Shown here piece by piece: positions 37,529 to 64,000 of a stretch of 64,000 nucleotides of DNA; within the stretch, counting starts at the first letter, position 1, and every line of letters begins with the position of its first letter. Location of the stretch: positions 16,722,354 through 16,786,353 of the forward strand of contig NC_045139.1 in the NCBI RefSeq assembly GCF_008831285.2. Direction: 5' to 3'. The stretch comes from Nymphaea colorata (Eukaryota > Streptophyta > Magnoliopsida > Nymphaeales > Nymphaeaceae). The notes beneath the pieces were generated by a model, which was given only the letters and a program-made list of their open reading frames with translations, ran no database searches and had not been told where the DNA came from. The translations under genes and the position numbers were made by a program.

Positions 37529-38561
37529 TCTATTGCAAATTAGCTACGTCAAAAATGCTACCTGCCAAGGGCAACAGGTTAAGATTTCAGCAAGTTATAA
37601 ATATAAGATCCGACACACAAAAAAGTACTTGAGCATTCAGAATATAGCAGCAACAAGGAATTGAAGAAAAAGGAGAAAATTGTTCATGCCCATTGCCAGC
37701 ACATGCTTCGGTTTAATCTGTCCTAGTGATGTGACGTTCAAACCCTAATAGAAGGGTCTACAAAGCTCTAGATAGCAGATACGTGCTATATGCATGCTAT
37801 CACAATCAAGACCTCCATTATAGCTCTTCTGTATAACCACAAAACCAGACAACTAGTCCCACCCAAATTGGCAGCAATCAAACAAGTCAATTCAAAATTA
37901 GTAGAGCAAGCTAAATAAAACGTAAATAGCAAAGCAAAATATAAAGCAGTTTGCTATCTTCAGAAACAATGACAAAAATAACGCCCAGAACTTGACAAAG
38001 GCAACTAATCATCAACCCGTATCTACAGTCTACTACATTGGCAGACTAGGGAGCACAAGAGAAATAAAGATTGTTTATCTAGAGATAACAAGCTTGAACT
38101 GGAATAGCAACAGGACAAAATAATAACAATTTGATTCACTCGATCACACCAAGGCAATTTAATAACTAATGAACTTAGGAATGCAAAACTGCTCCTAAGA
38201 ATTAAGATACAGAAATACATATACTCAGAACTGATCTAATATGCATACAGTAAACGGATGGATTGATCAAGGAACCCAAGAAACAAAACTACATAATTTG
38301 ATATAAATTGTGGATTCTATGCAGTCAAAACACAGAACAGGTATAGAGAACTATGTAAGATTCAGCAGGAAAGCAACCAAAGAACTGCACGAACTAACAA
38401 TGTTGTTAAAATGCAACGAGGCAAAGCAAGGCATTGAGCCTATTGCAAGCAAGGCGCAGGCCTCGAGGCCTTTAAGGTAAGCTTCAGCATCAAAATTGTG
38501 AACCATATAATATCCATAAAGGCATAAACATATTTAAAACAATTAAAATAACAAGTACAAA

Positions 38562-38593
<32 letters not shown>

Positions 38594-38699
38594 ACACGTT
38601 TAACTAATGTTAAACATCTTTCATAAATATATATACATGCAAAGTACAATCAGATTACATTTACAATGCCAGATAAAACAACTTAAAACCACAATTATG

Positions 38700-38836
38700 C
38701 GACCTCAATCATCGATAGAGAGAGGCCTCATCTAAGCGGTGCCGGCATTGAAACGAGATAGATAGAGAGAGAGGCTCCGAGGCAGAGAACGGCAATGCGG
38801 AGATAAATAAGAAAAGAGGGAAGATAGGGTTATGTA
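38700..38836 (-). promoter_or_regulatory. Leader and telo-box-like region of RPL23A copy 2
   Basis: On the - strand AACCCTA (38831-38825) precedes a CT-rich stretch homologous to 34390-34260 of unit 1. The long GA run of unit 1 is mostly missing here. Confidence 0.4.
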
Positions 38837-39689
38837 GAGGAAGAAACGGGCTTTTGGTATTTACTGTTCCATTATAACAAAGGACCGTGCGCATGAGACA
38901 GGATGCGCAAGCCCGAGGAAACTCCACTCCTGTCATGGACACACAAATAGTAAAAACTGACAAGGATCACACACTATGAATTTGCATACTTTAACATATA
39001 ATGGCCTAATTTTATTCACATCCCATATCAAATCAACCAAGCACTAATAAATCCAAGCTACAATAATATAAGGAAACTAATTATTCGGTACAGATGCATT
39101 TCAAAGGGGGTCGGAATGTCAAGAGGTGCTAATACAAATTCTTGCGGTCAAATGCAACACTTCCCACGTTTGCTCTAGGGTTATGTAACTATAACTCATC
39201 GGTTTGCAACTCTTCTAAATCCGTTATTACCCTCTCCAATCCGTTCGCGCCATTGCATGTGGCTGTTTCGACTCGTGATAACAAACACTCTTCCACAACC
39301 GATCGTGCAAATCGAAATGTAATATAACTCACTCATTCGATTCCATGGTACACCTTGAGTCTTCATGTATTTCCCCTCTAAAAGCCATTTCGCCACAAGC
39401 ACGAACTGCAATTCCCAATTAAATTTCTCTCGTTTTTCCCTATCTAAAACCCACTCCGCCCCTTCTCAAATTTCAGAAACCTAGCAAACATTTATTGATC
39501 TAAAAACATTCATTCAATCATTTTCTTCACCAAAAATGCACGCTGGAGACGATTCTCTCGGACAATTGCACATGAAACTTCGATAAAAAAAAAAAAAAAA
39601 CCGCCCGCCTAAGCAATAGAATCAACAATCATAATCATCGAGGCAATGGACCTCATCTATGAAACGAATTAAACAAAGAACAGAATAAC

Positions 39690-39771
39690 CTTTACCGTGA
39701 ATTCCCGTCGCCGGCTCCACCAAAAACCCTTGAGGCGATAGGTTAAGGACGAGGGTTTGTACCCATTTATA
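39690..39771 (-). promoter_or_regulatory. TATA box and possible first non-coding exon, unit 2
   Basis: TATAAAT on the - strand at 39771-39765, followed by a stretch homologous to 35025-34970 ('gtggagccgg' core). It is the unit 2 counterpart of the candidate promoter at 34960-35060. Confidence 0.4.
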
Positions 39772-40083
39772 TGCATCTAACGCTATCCATAATTAGCCTT
39801 CCTTCTCTTGAGTATTGCGGTCTATCCTTCCCTTCCATGAACGGATGGGATCGCTCCAGATCCATTTCGGGTACTTGGATACTGAGAGCTCGAATCCGAT
39901 TTCGATGTCGTAACAAAATAGACCCGAACTCCGAGATATCCATTTTTATTTCCAAGATCAATAGGTAGCAAGCTTGTCCGCTTCTTATAAAAGATACCAA
40001 TTCGTCATACTTGATATGGATCTGATTAGGGATGTAAATGGCTCGGATTCAAGGAGTTGTATTTGGGCTTAGTCTCAATTAAT

Positions 40084-41148
40084 CCTTTTTAGAACAAAAT
40101 TATAATATATTTGCTTATAGCTGTGGCCAAGCTAGAAAATAATTTTGGAGGGTCACAAGTATGTTATGACAAGGATGGAGTTTTGGAGTATTTTTATGGA
40201 ACGGTCATGTTATATAGGGTCGAGTGGGACATCAAATTACTTCGGTTTAAATACCAATCTTGTGTTTTCCACTTACTTTAATTTGCAAATTCATGGTTAT
40301 AAGATCCAGCCATGTTGTTTGGCAGGAGGGACAGTATGAGTTTCTCATGAGTCCGTTCAAAGTTTAGGACAGATTCATAGAATATTAATTTCAATGTCTT
40401 ACAAATCTACTTAAATCGGCTCAAAGATTAAAGCAGATTCTTCAAACATTAATTTTAGTGTTTTATGAATCTGCCCAATCTTTGAACAGATTTATAAAAC
40501 ACTAATAGAATATCTTTGCTGTCAAACAATCCCTTGAAGTTCAGTATCCAAAACCATGTTCGTAGTCGACAATTAAATTGTGGGGTGACAAGCATGCTAG
40601 ACAAATCGATTGGTTTGTTAAATTGGCAATGAAGCAAAGTAATAAATTGTTCCAAGATTTTTTTTTCAAAAATTATGACAGATTTATGAAGGGCAAATTA
40701 ATGGAAAAGAATTATACTGTTCCAGTTCCCAAATGCCCTCTAAAGGTACCGCAACATGTTTCATTGAGGAAATTGTTTGATATTCAGTTACATTGAGCAA
40801 AATAATGTTACATTACATAGTTATAATAACCAACTATGCCCTTCTTGTTATATTTCTCAAACAAAGAGTGAAAGCAAAGGAGAAATATAGAATGCAACAT
40901 ATATATATATATATATATGAGCTTAATAGAATTGAGAAACGGCACGGCTTGTTTTGCCACATCAATGACGGTTTAGTTTTCTAAACATGTAATGTAAATC
41001 CTACAGAATTTAGATGTACTGTATGTATACTGTTCTTACAATTTTTATCGTAATGCCAATAAAAACAATAAAGAAAAATCGCCTGCACCAGGAGAACCAA
41101 CGTTACCACGGAGTATTGGCTGCCTTCCCTGTTCGGATCTTCTCGTCT
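40084..41148. other. Intergenic DNA between the duplication and the DUF4220 gene
   Basis: No gene is supported. Repeated phrases 'cttacaaatctacttaaatc' and 'ttttatgaatctgccc' near 40395-40495 suggest a short degenerate tandem repeat. An AT microsatellite lies at about 40900-40918. The part next to 41148 is likely the 3' untranslated region of the - strand gene. Confidence 0.5.
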
Positions 41149-43407
41149 TCAGTATTCGCTTAAACAATTTGAGCTGTCGTTGGATATGCCGGAGTGGTAA
41201 AGCAAGGCCCACAGGTGCGTTATGAATTCCCCTCCACTTGTCAAGTACTTAACATGAGCCCAAGATTGGCCGGACGGCGCAACGAGCAAGATCAACTCCG
41301 TCCAAAAATCCGCCAATATCTTCCACTTCCTTCCCTCTTCCATCATCTCCAGTTGATTCGCCAAAATGGAACCCAAGCAGATGACGGATCCAGAAGCCGC
41401 CGCCTCTTCCTCCCTGCATTCTCCGGCGAGCGCTCTCGCTCTCTCGTGCCTCTGCCGCAGCGTCCTGAACTTCCCCAAACGAACGCCTGCATCCTTGACC
41501 GCATCGTCGAAGATTGTTCCGGTGAGATACGGATTCCCCGGCAATAGTTCCGGCGCGAAGGCGACGAGGTAGGCGCAGTATTTGGACAACTGCGTGGCGA
41601 CGAGTTGGTGGGTACCATAGAAGGCTCCTTCGGCGTAGGCCTTCCGCTTCAGCAGTCGCTGCTCGCCCGGACACACGGCCCTCCACCAGGGCCGCACCGG
41701 CGGCGGAGGCTCGCACAAAGTGGTGGCGACGTGCCAGACTAGGATCGTGTGGATGCAGGTCTCCAGATTAACGCATGCCCACGAAAGCTCGTGGCGGTCG
41801 CTGTTCTGCAGCAGCGAAAACTCGCCCCTCCTCAGGTGCGGCCAGCTGCCCCTCAGGCGGCCGACCACCGCCCGCTTAATCTCTGGACACAGCGGCACGA
41901 ACTTCGCTGGCTCCAGGCCCTGCCTAGGCTTGTCTATCAGGCCGCGCAGCAGTAAACCAAGAAGACGGCCCCCTATGCTCCTGTGACGACCATATCTGTG
42001 GGACTCGAGCAGGGAGTACTGGCGAAGAGTCCTCGTCCATGGTCGCCAGAGAGAGAGAACCCTAAACGAGTGATTCACCGCCTCGACGATCTTGATCAAT
42101 CTCAAGCACATCATCTGTATGAACATCCTGATCCTCACAGCAATGTGGCTGTCGCTGCTGCTTTGTAGAATCGAGTCTTGTTTCACATAGATTGAAACCA
42201 GCAACATCTTGAACCAGTTGGTGGTCGCCAAATTGATGAGTTGAATCACCTCCAAGAAGGCAAGCACCCCGAGGATCACCCTCGTCTCCACTACGTCTAC
42301 ATTGATGCCGTTCTCCCCGTACGGATAGGATGCACAGTGGTCGGCTGTTGGCTCGTGGTTTCCCAGCCAGTTGATGCACAGCAGACACGAAACTATGACG
42401 GAGAGGGAGACCGGAATCCTTATGCAGATGAACTCCCTGGAGTGAAGGAGCGAGTATTTGGTGTAGAAGTATTCGAACAAGAACTCGAGCTCGACCTCCA
42501 CGACGCGGAAGGCTCTCTCGCCGTCTTCCTTGGAAAGGAGGCCGTCGCGAACCAGCCTCCAGGTCTTGGACTCGTCCTTCTCGGCCATGTCGAACCCGGC
42601 GAGACTTCTCTTGATCATCTTGAACAGGGCGAAGGACAAGCAGGTGTCACGGATCCGGTCGCCGATGCCGTGCAGAGCCTGCCAAACTTGATCGATGGTG
42701 ATCAAGTAGAGGGGAGGAGGCTGACCTATTCGGGCGCCGGCGGCGTGTTTCTCGCCGTAGAAGATGTACTTGTACCCTGTCATGGAGGTAGGCTCGGCCT
42801 CTGCGTCTGCGCTCAAATGGGGCTCGATGTTCCTCATGTAATCGGCCACCAACTTCGATTGCTTGCCCAACCCGAACGATCTACTGACGTTGAGATGGGC
42901 AGCCCCCAGTTCTCTTATTCTGGTGAATGCAAGAACACAAAGAACCCAGGGACCCATTTGGAGCTTGCCGGAAAGAGGATAGTTGACGATTATCTGAGCT
43001 GCAAGGAGAGATTTAGCACAGAAGTACAGGAAATTGGCCTTCCTTTTCTCGATGTCATCAAGTTCAAAGGCGGAGACAGTGTCGGCGCCGCCGATCAAGA
43101 CCAGCAAGTAAGCTGCCCAGAAACCGAGAAGGTCGTGGTAGCTTCTGCTTGTGTTCATGAGTCCGAGAGTGAAGGCGACGACGCCGTAGGACATGGTGGA
43201 AGAAAGCCAGAGGAGTCGGTGCACCAGGCTTTCGGAGGCGTACCGGCGTCTGTAAGTGCCGAAGAGAACCTGGTAAAAGAGCAGCATGGTGCAGAAGGCG
43301 GTGAGGACCTCCATCTTCCGGAGAGTTTCAGACACTGTGACATCGCAGGGTTCAATGTAGCTATTGCTGCCGCCAGTGTTGGGGATGCTGCCGTTGACGA
43401 CATTCAT
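41149..43407 (-). CDS. DUF4220/DUF594 membrane protein, single exon
   Basis: The first in-frame ATG at 43407 gives 752 aa (MNVVNGSIPNTGG). The N-terminal half has several hydrophobic helices and the DUF4220 signature (GFWAAYLLVLIGGADTVSAF). A middle charged region follows, then ILVWHVATTLCE, LSKYCAYLVAFAPELLP and the DUF594 C-terminus (WAHVKYLTSGGEFITHLWAL). The family is plant-specific with no known biochemical role. The frame is open for 64 further codons upstream (to 43599), encoding a hydrophobic, signal-like stretch (FLLLICLLVF) but with no ATG. So either translation starts at 43407 or an upstream exon supplies the start. The coding region is notably GC-richer than its surroundings. Confidence 0.88.
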   Translation of the reverse strand: MNVVNGSIPNTGGSNSYIEPCDVTVSETLRKMEVLTAFCTMLLFYQVLFGTYRRRYASESLVHRLLWLSSTMSYGVVAFTLGLMNTSRSYHDLLGFWAAYLLVLIGGADTVSAFELDDIEKRKANFLYFCAKSLLAAQIIVNYPLSGKLQMGPWVLCVLAFTRIRELGAAHLNVSRSFGLGKQSKLVADYMRNIEPHLSADAEAEPTSMTGYKYIFYGEKHAAGARIGQPPPLYLITIDQVWQALHGIGDRIRDTCLSFALFKMIKRSLAGFDMAEKDESKTWRLVRDGLLSKEDGERAFRVVEVELEFLFEYFYTKYSLLHSREFICIRIPVSLSVIVSCLLCINWLGNHEPTADHCASYPYGENGINVDVVETRVILGVLAFLEVIQLINLATTNWFKMLLVSIYVKQDSILQSSSDSHIAVRIRMFIQMMCLRLIKIVEAVNHSFRVLSLWRPWTRTLRQYSLLESHRYGRHRSIGGRLLGLLLRGLIDKPRQGLEPAKFVPLCPEIKRAVVGRLRGSWPHLRRGEFSLLQNSDRHELSWACVNLETCIHTILVWHVATTLCEPPPPVRPWWRAVCPGEQRLLKRKAYAEGAFYGTHQLVATQLSKYCAYLVAFAPELLPGNPYLTGTIFDDAVKDAGVRLGKFRTLRQRHERARALAGECREEEAAASGSVICLGSILANQLEMMEEGRKWKILADFWTELILLVAPSGQSWAHVKYLTSGGEFITHLWALLYHSGISNDSSNCLSEY

Positions 43408-43599
43408 CTCTGATATTACCGATCTCAAAATGTCATCGACAATGAAAGTGCTCCTGGTCGTCAATGGCTTCGCTGCCTTTCCGCCATCAACACAAAAGGT
43501 ATCGAAGACGAGTAAACAAATCAAAAGAAGAAAAGTAGATGGATCGAGGAGGAGAAAAGATTGAAGAGAGAACCTGGTTCGGCTTGCAATTACGGGCAA

Positions 43600-46032
43600 A
43601 ATATCTATTTCTTTGTGAAGTGATCTAATAATTGAATATGCATCTATACATGCATTAGGACCTTACAATTGGAAAATGCATCTACAGAAGATTGGAGTCA
43701 ATCTTAAGGATGTGCACGAAAATGTTATTTGTCAAAAATGTTTTAATAGAATATCTAGTATTGATTTGTTTTCCATTTGTTGCATCTTCTAATTAGTGTC
43801 CTCCTCGAATTGAAGCACAAACAAAAGGAGTATGCATCATAAATAAGGAAGGTTGATAGAAGTTGGACATCACGAATCACAACATTATGCAGGGAGTTGA
43901 TGTTCACAATTTTTTAATGTGTGCTAAAGATGTTAGAAACTTAATGGAAGAGTAGTAAGGAAATTGGAACATGATTTGATGAACAACTACTGACTTGAAA
44001 ATTTTGTGTCTTATACCATGTGAAAGTTAGTAACTAAAAAAAAAAGAAGATGAGTGAGCAGAGATAAAACGATACAAGAAATCCACATAGTTTCACTATA
44101 AGGGATTGTAAATACGGGAAAAAATTATTCGATCCTTGACTCATATCTATACTTGTGCAAGACTTTCATGTTAAAAAATACATTTAAAATAAATTGACAT
44201 ATATGTTAAAGATGAGAAAATAATCTCTCTAATTAGAAGACCTTAATCAGAGTACATTTTTTTTCATTTGTTATAAGATCTTAACAATGAATATTCAACT
44301 ACCAACGAGTTAGTTTCCTCCTTGACCAGATTCTAGAGTATTCGCGCTCCTATTCATATTAACTTACTAGGATGTTCCAACGCTGTATGTTTTCAAAAGG
44401 CAAATGTTTTAAAATGTGATGAGAAAAACGGGTTTTCTAAGATCACCAAAATCAGATTTTCTAAGATCACCAGAATCATCAGCATTAATTAGGTTGATCT
44501 TTTTGACAATTATAAGCGTCTACACATGTCCTCTTGGGTAATAGTTGGGCTTGACTTTTATGCCAATCAAGGTCAAAAATTGGATAACCAAGGCGCTTGT
44601 CTGGTTAGCATGATCCACAGTTTATCAGGTAAACTTTCCAAAGCAACTGGTGAAAATCTTTCAATAATAGAATTTGCAGTGGATGCATGCATAATTATTT
44701 ATTATTAATTTCTCACTCAATTGAAACAAGTGTGGATTTTCGTACTCCTCAAAAAGTGGCTCTTCAGTGACGCAAAAAAAAGAAAAAGTTACTACTTAGA
44801 GGCAAGCTGTCAGTAAAGCTTTTGTTGGAACAACTAATGGTGCCACTGAAAGTAGCGTTACTGAAAGGTTGTTGATGAAACATGCACGTGCCAGTGAAGA
44901 CCAACTATTACAAGGGCGGAACCAAAAATATTTGGTTAGAGGAACTGAAGTATAGTTTCAAAATTCTAATAATAACGGCTGATTTTTTTTTTTTTCAAAA
45001 GTTTTATATAAGCTAAATGAAAATTTTAAACTTACATGTAATTTTTTAAAAAACAAATTGAGAGGGCGCCAAGGCCCCTGTTGCCCCCCTCACTCTGCGC
45101 CTGACTAATTGCAGGCGTATGCAAAGAGACATCGACTATTGACAATGCAGCTGAATATAGTGTCAGCGAAAATATGTTTCACTTATTTCCACAGCAGCTG
45201 AATGTAGTGTCATTGAAAATATCACTTACCTCCACATGAGGGAAAATAGGACCTTGGAGTGACGCATAGTTCTTTTCGTCACTAAAGGTTGCGGCTGAAA
45301 ACCTTCGCCACCATGCATAAGTGATTAGGGCCGTTTAATACTTTGGTGTAAGTATCCTTTCCAAACAATGCATCAGTTATACTCGTTATTGTCCTGGTAG
45401 GTCACAATTAAAACACACACGCACCCACCAGGGCCACCACACACACATCTAAATATTCTTCTAAAGTTAATTAAAAAATTCACAAACATGTTCCGTTTAC
45501 TTAACATATAAACGTTGTTAGATAATTTAAAACATGCAATGGAAAAATATAACCAACGTTATAAAGCACCTAAGCTAACTTGGATGACTTGCTAGTCAAC
45601 AAGATTCATCATTGAATTTCAATATACTTAAACAGTATAGCAAGACAAACTATACCAATATATATATATATATAACTCTAAAATTACCAAAATGCCCCTA
45701 TACTTGGGGAATGGAATATTGGAATAGTAAATAGAATACTTTTGAAACATTGAATTCGTGTTTGGTGATTTGGAATTTTGTTTCAATAATGAAAATTCAA
45801 GAACCATAATTTCTCCTCAAATTAAAATGAAATCAAAATTGCAGGTTTCAGTTTTCTAATTACGAAAACAAAATAGCTCTTTCTTTAATAATTCTAATTT
45901 TTTAAAAATTGAACATTTTGATTCCAAATTTTCATAATTCTAAATATATCAAAGCTCCTCAAACAACATGTGTAGTACTATACTTCCATAAATTTGCTTT
46001 TACATCAACATTTTCCCATCCTTTTCCATCAA
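43600..46032. other. Intergenic DNA with MITE-like fragments
   Basis: No gene is supported. About 44910-45112 runs from 'agggcggaaccaaaaat' to 'gcccccctcactctgcgcctga', a degenerate repeat of the common plant type with GC-rich ends and an AT-rich core. About 45140-45330 has repeated 'cagctgaat(a/g)tagtgtca' phrases and 'cgtcactaaaggttgcggctg', resembling CACTA-derived or other MITEs. Confidence 0.4.
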
Positions 46033-46335
46033 ATAAGCCTGGGCATCGGTTCGACCCGAGCCGGTCCAATAAGGAGTTGGGCTCGGACAGGCCCGACACC
46101 TGAAATCCAGGCTCGGGCTTAGCTCGACACCTAAAATTCTAGCTCGGCCCGATTAAATTAAAAAACATAATTTTTTTATATAAAATAATGTATAAATATA
46201 ATTAATCATATAGATAAAAATGAATAAAATATATATTAAAAAATTTTATCTAGTCCACCGAACCAGCCCGATAACTGATGGGGTCATTTTGGTTCTTTTT
46301 TTTTTCCCGGAATGAACCAGGGCCCGAGTGTACTT
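46033..46335. mobile_element. GC-armed MITE-like element, copy 1
   Basis: A GC-rich arm (46033-46155, with 'ctgggcatcggttcgaccc' and many 'gcccga' words) and a shorter GC-rich arm (46255-46335) flank an AT-only core. The same build and words recur at 51107-51410 in the kinase intron. It resembles non-autonomous hAT-like elements of plants, but termini and target duplications are not resolved. Confidence 0.4.
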
Positions 46336-48836
46336 GACCCGCCCTGTAAGGTGGCTTTTTGATAATGATGTTCTTAGTTCCAGCCCAATCCATGGGCTGA
46401 TCTGTCATTACTCAAAGGTCAAGCAGTTTTTTATAATTCATACAAGAAGACTTCACTCCCCTCATTCAAACTACCTTTCACTTTGTTTCGGCTTTTGCTT
46501 TCCTGCTCCCATCATCTCTTTGTCCTCACTCAAGCAAGCAAATTATTGCAACAAACACTATTTTTCCTGTTCCAATCGCACCTGCTTTTTTTTTTTTAAT
46601 AAAGTGAAGTTTTTGTCTTTATTAGCAAAATATGACTTTACGGAAATGTCCTTCCACATGTCTGACTGGCAGCTAGCTTTACTTGGAAAACGGTCTCGCA
46701 GGCCCATAATCTTCTTTTCCTTTCACGTTGCAGTTGAAGGATGAGCAAGTGGTGTGTATATTCGAGACAAAGACCTCAGCTCGTACGATGAATTGTTCGC
46801 ACTCTCATTCCTGTTGGCGCGTAGTTTTAATTTTCGGTTGGGAATTCTCCTCCTCCTTCATCATCTTCCCACGCCTCTCTTCCTTCCTACTCGCTAGGCG
46901 GCGTCTTTCTTCCTGTAGGGTAAGCTCTTCCCGTGCTCGTGCTGAGCTCGCTTTCGTTAGCAAGCTATCTTGAGGTTCTGATCTCTCAAGACTCTCGCGC
47001 GAAGTCGATTTGTGGATTTATGCCTTAGTGCTGACTTTAGCTCATGACGCAATCGCGCTGAAACGGAATGAAACTAAAATTTGTCGCTTTTGTTTTCAGG
47101 TTTTCGCGGCAACTCAGATGCATTGCTGCTTCTTCCCGACTCTCCTTTTTTCAATTGTTTTTTACGTTCTTTCATGTGATCTCGGCGGGTTTCTACGGTA
47201 TGTTACGTTTCTTCCTCTTATGTGTTTAAGCTCATCAAATTCTTACAAGTTCAAGATTTCCCGCGATTGTGTTCCTGTAGGCCTTTAGGTATCGGACGTG
47301 GAAGTTATCTGAAAATTTATCCGAGGTTTTCTCTGAGAGAATTCTTTTGTTATTTATCGGAGTTCCAATCGAAAATCGCGAGTTTAATTTGCCCGGGGAT
47401 TGGAGTGGAAGTGGTTTGACTGCAAAGTAAAAGATTATTATCAGAAAAATGTGCACGATATTTAAAAGAGATAGAATGATCGAAAATATAAAAGAGATAT
47501 ATGCTAATTTAGCTTTGAGCAAGAAAAAAATTGATCAATTGAATTTATCCGCCTTCCTGGCTATTGGAGGCGTCGATAAAAATAGAGCGTTATTTTCGAG
47601 TGTCCAGGGACATCTGCATGGAGATCTCGCTTCGACTATAATTCCAAGGATTTAGGTCGCATATCCGATCTTTGATGTACTTTCATTTTGGTGAAAATTT
47701 CCTGCTCCTGATAGTGCTGCTTTCTGATAGACAGCATATGTTGAGATTCTCAATTATCAGGAAGTGTTTTGCAGTTTTCCTAGTTTCTCTCTTTTTTGGT
47801 TATTTCGCCATCTTCTCTCCTTCCTTCTCTCTCTGAAACATGCAAGCGCTGTTAATATGTTAGTGTGCTGGCCTCACGTGCTTTCGTGGAGCCAGGATTT
47901 ACTTGGCATGACACACATAAAACACAGAGACACAAAGGCGTGCCTTGGATTTTGGTGCGATTCCGTGAAGAATTATGTGTGACAGTGTCATTAGGTCTAA
48001 CTGATGGACCCACGGCGTTCACGCACCGAAAAATGTTTATGTCGACAAATCTAACGGATGGAGTCCTGGCATTTGATATTTCCTTACTGAGAACATATAT
48101 GTCTTCGTATTGTACATTTCGTTCTTTGTTCAGTTGAAAGCGAAGGCGCCGTTTAACCTATATTTTTGACGTTGCGATGCTGCTTGTCTCATGATGAAAA
48201 GGAGTCGTGATCAATGTGTTCCATCATCCCTAACATTATTTTTATTTCCTTGACAAGCATCCACGATTTTGTTTTCCACTTTTCAGTGTTCACATTAAAC
48301 ACACAGAAATCCATTATTCAGTTCGCGATCAATGATTTGCTTTCTTTTCAAATTTTTTTCCTATGGTGTTTGATCCAGATATTCGTATGTACTCTGCAGG
48401 ATACCGTCCGAGTTTCTTCCACAGGCAGTATTTTAGCTTCTGCTTGAAAGCCCTTATGCAGAACATTTTGTTTCATACTTTCAGGATTTTCAGTAGATTG
48501 AGTCTTCTTCAATATATAATTATGATTTAGGTTGAACTGTGAATATGAATTGGTTCTACTGTTTATCCTGCAACTACTACTTCAAGGTTCAGAATCTGCA
48601 CATGATTTTGTGCCTTAGTGTTACACATTGTCGAGGTCACAAGGAATTGTATTAGACCTTTTATGCAGGGCTTTTAGATCAGATGCTGATTGCTTCCGTA
48701 GGTGACCAATAGAATCGAGCTGATGTATACATAAAAGTGATCCAGCTTAGTCCACCCTCTGCTCCCTTCCCCTGCTTTGCTTTTTGATCTCTCCTCTTCT
48801 CTGATCTTGTTGTATTTTTAAGCAGTTTAAACTCTG
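46336..48836 (+). other. Upstream region and probable 5' leader of the receptor kinase
   Basis: A pyrimidine-rich stretch ending in a strong donor (46919, then gtaagc) looks like a 5'-untranslated exon. A good acceptor (actctgcag) lies nine bases upstream of the kinase ATG. Between them, 47099-47198 looks like another exon (acceptor 'ttttgttttcag', donor gtatgt) with an ATG and a hydrophobic peptide. No independent gene is recognised. Confidence 0.4.
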
Positions 48837-48844
48837 CAGAGTAA

Positions 48845-64000
<15,156 letters not shown>

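Noticed and set aside
42241-43413. 390-codon + strand open frame
   Set aside because: It is antisense to the DUF4220 gene, whose GC-rich coding sequence leaves the opposite frame open; no recognisable protein.

Overview
This is nuclear DNA of a flowering plant. It is AT-rich, has split genes with canonical plant introns, carries a Ty1-copia retrotransposon primed in the plant manner, MITE-like repeats and long microsatellites, and encodes plant-only protein families. The species cannot be named from the window alone.

Layout. (1) 0.9-15.9 kb, + strand: an eight-exon gene for a rhodanese-like protein of the STR8/TrhO type, predicted at 450 aa. Intron 2 holds a decayed 6.4 kb copia element (1517-7964) with both LTRs and a 5-bp target duplication. 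The 3' half is rearranged: a block with exon 5 is duplicated, and a nearly 3 kb inverted copy of the gene's own 3' end and 3' flank lies between the two copies. (2) 17.1-20.0 kb, - strand: a complete five-exon type-A cytokinin response regulator, convergent with STR8. (3) 20.2-28.7 kb: no supported gene. (4) 28.8-29.4 kb, - strand: a one-exon gene for a 200-aa secretory-pathway membrane protein of unknown function. (5) 32.1-40.1 kb: a tandem segmental duplication, each unit with an intact RPL23A (uL23) gene on the - strand. (6) 41.1-43.4 kb, - strand: a one-exon DUF4220/DUF594 membrane protein. (7) 48.8-58.1 kb, + strand: a complete seven-exon cysteine-rich receptor-like kinase of 640 aa. (8) 58.1-64 kb: no supported gene, with a long (AT)n(AG)n microsatellite.

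The genes are unrelated in pathway: a probable chloroplast sulfurtransferase/tRNA-modification protein, a cytokinin signalling regulator, a ribosomal protein pair, an unknown membrane protein and a receptor kinase. This is ordinary eukaryotic gene order, not an operon.

The most unusual part is the STR8 locus, arranged A - inverted B - A - M - B. It puts a nearly 3 kb inverted repeat inside one transcription unit, duplicates a 92-nt exon whose double inclusion would shift the frame, and places response-regulator 3' sequence in sense orientation inside a STR8 intron. The outer 822 bp of the two arms match without substitution or indel by eye, while the inner arms differ by several percent, which suggests later gene conversion. 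A similar homogenised core is seen in the RPL23A pair. All comparisons were made by eye.
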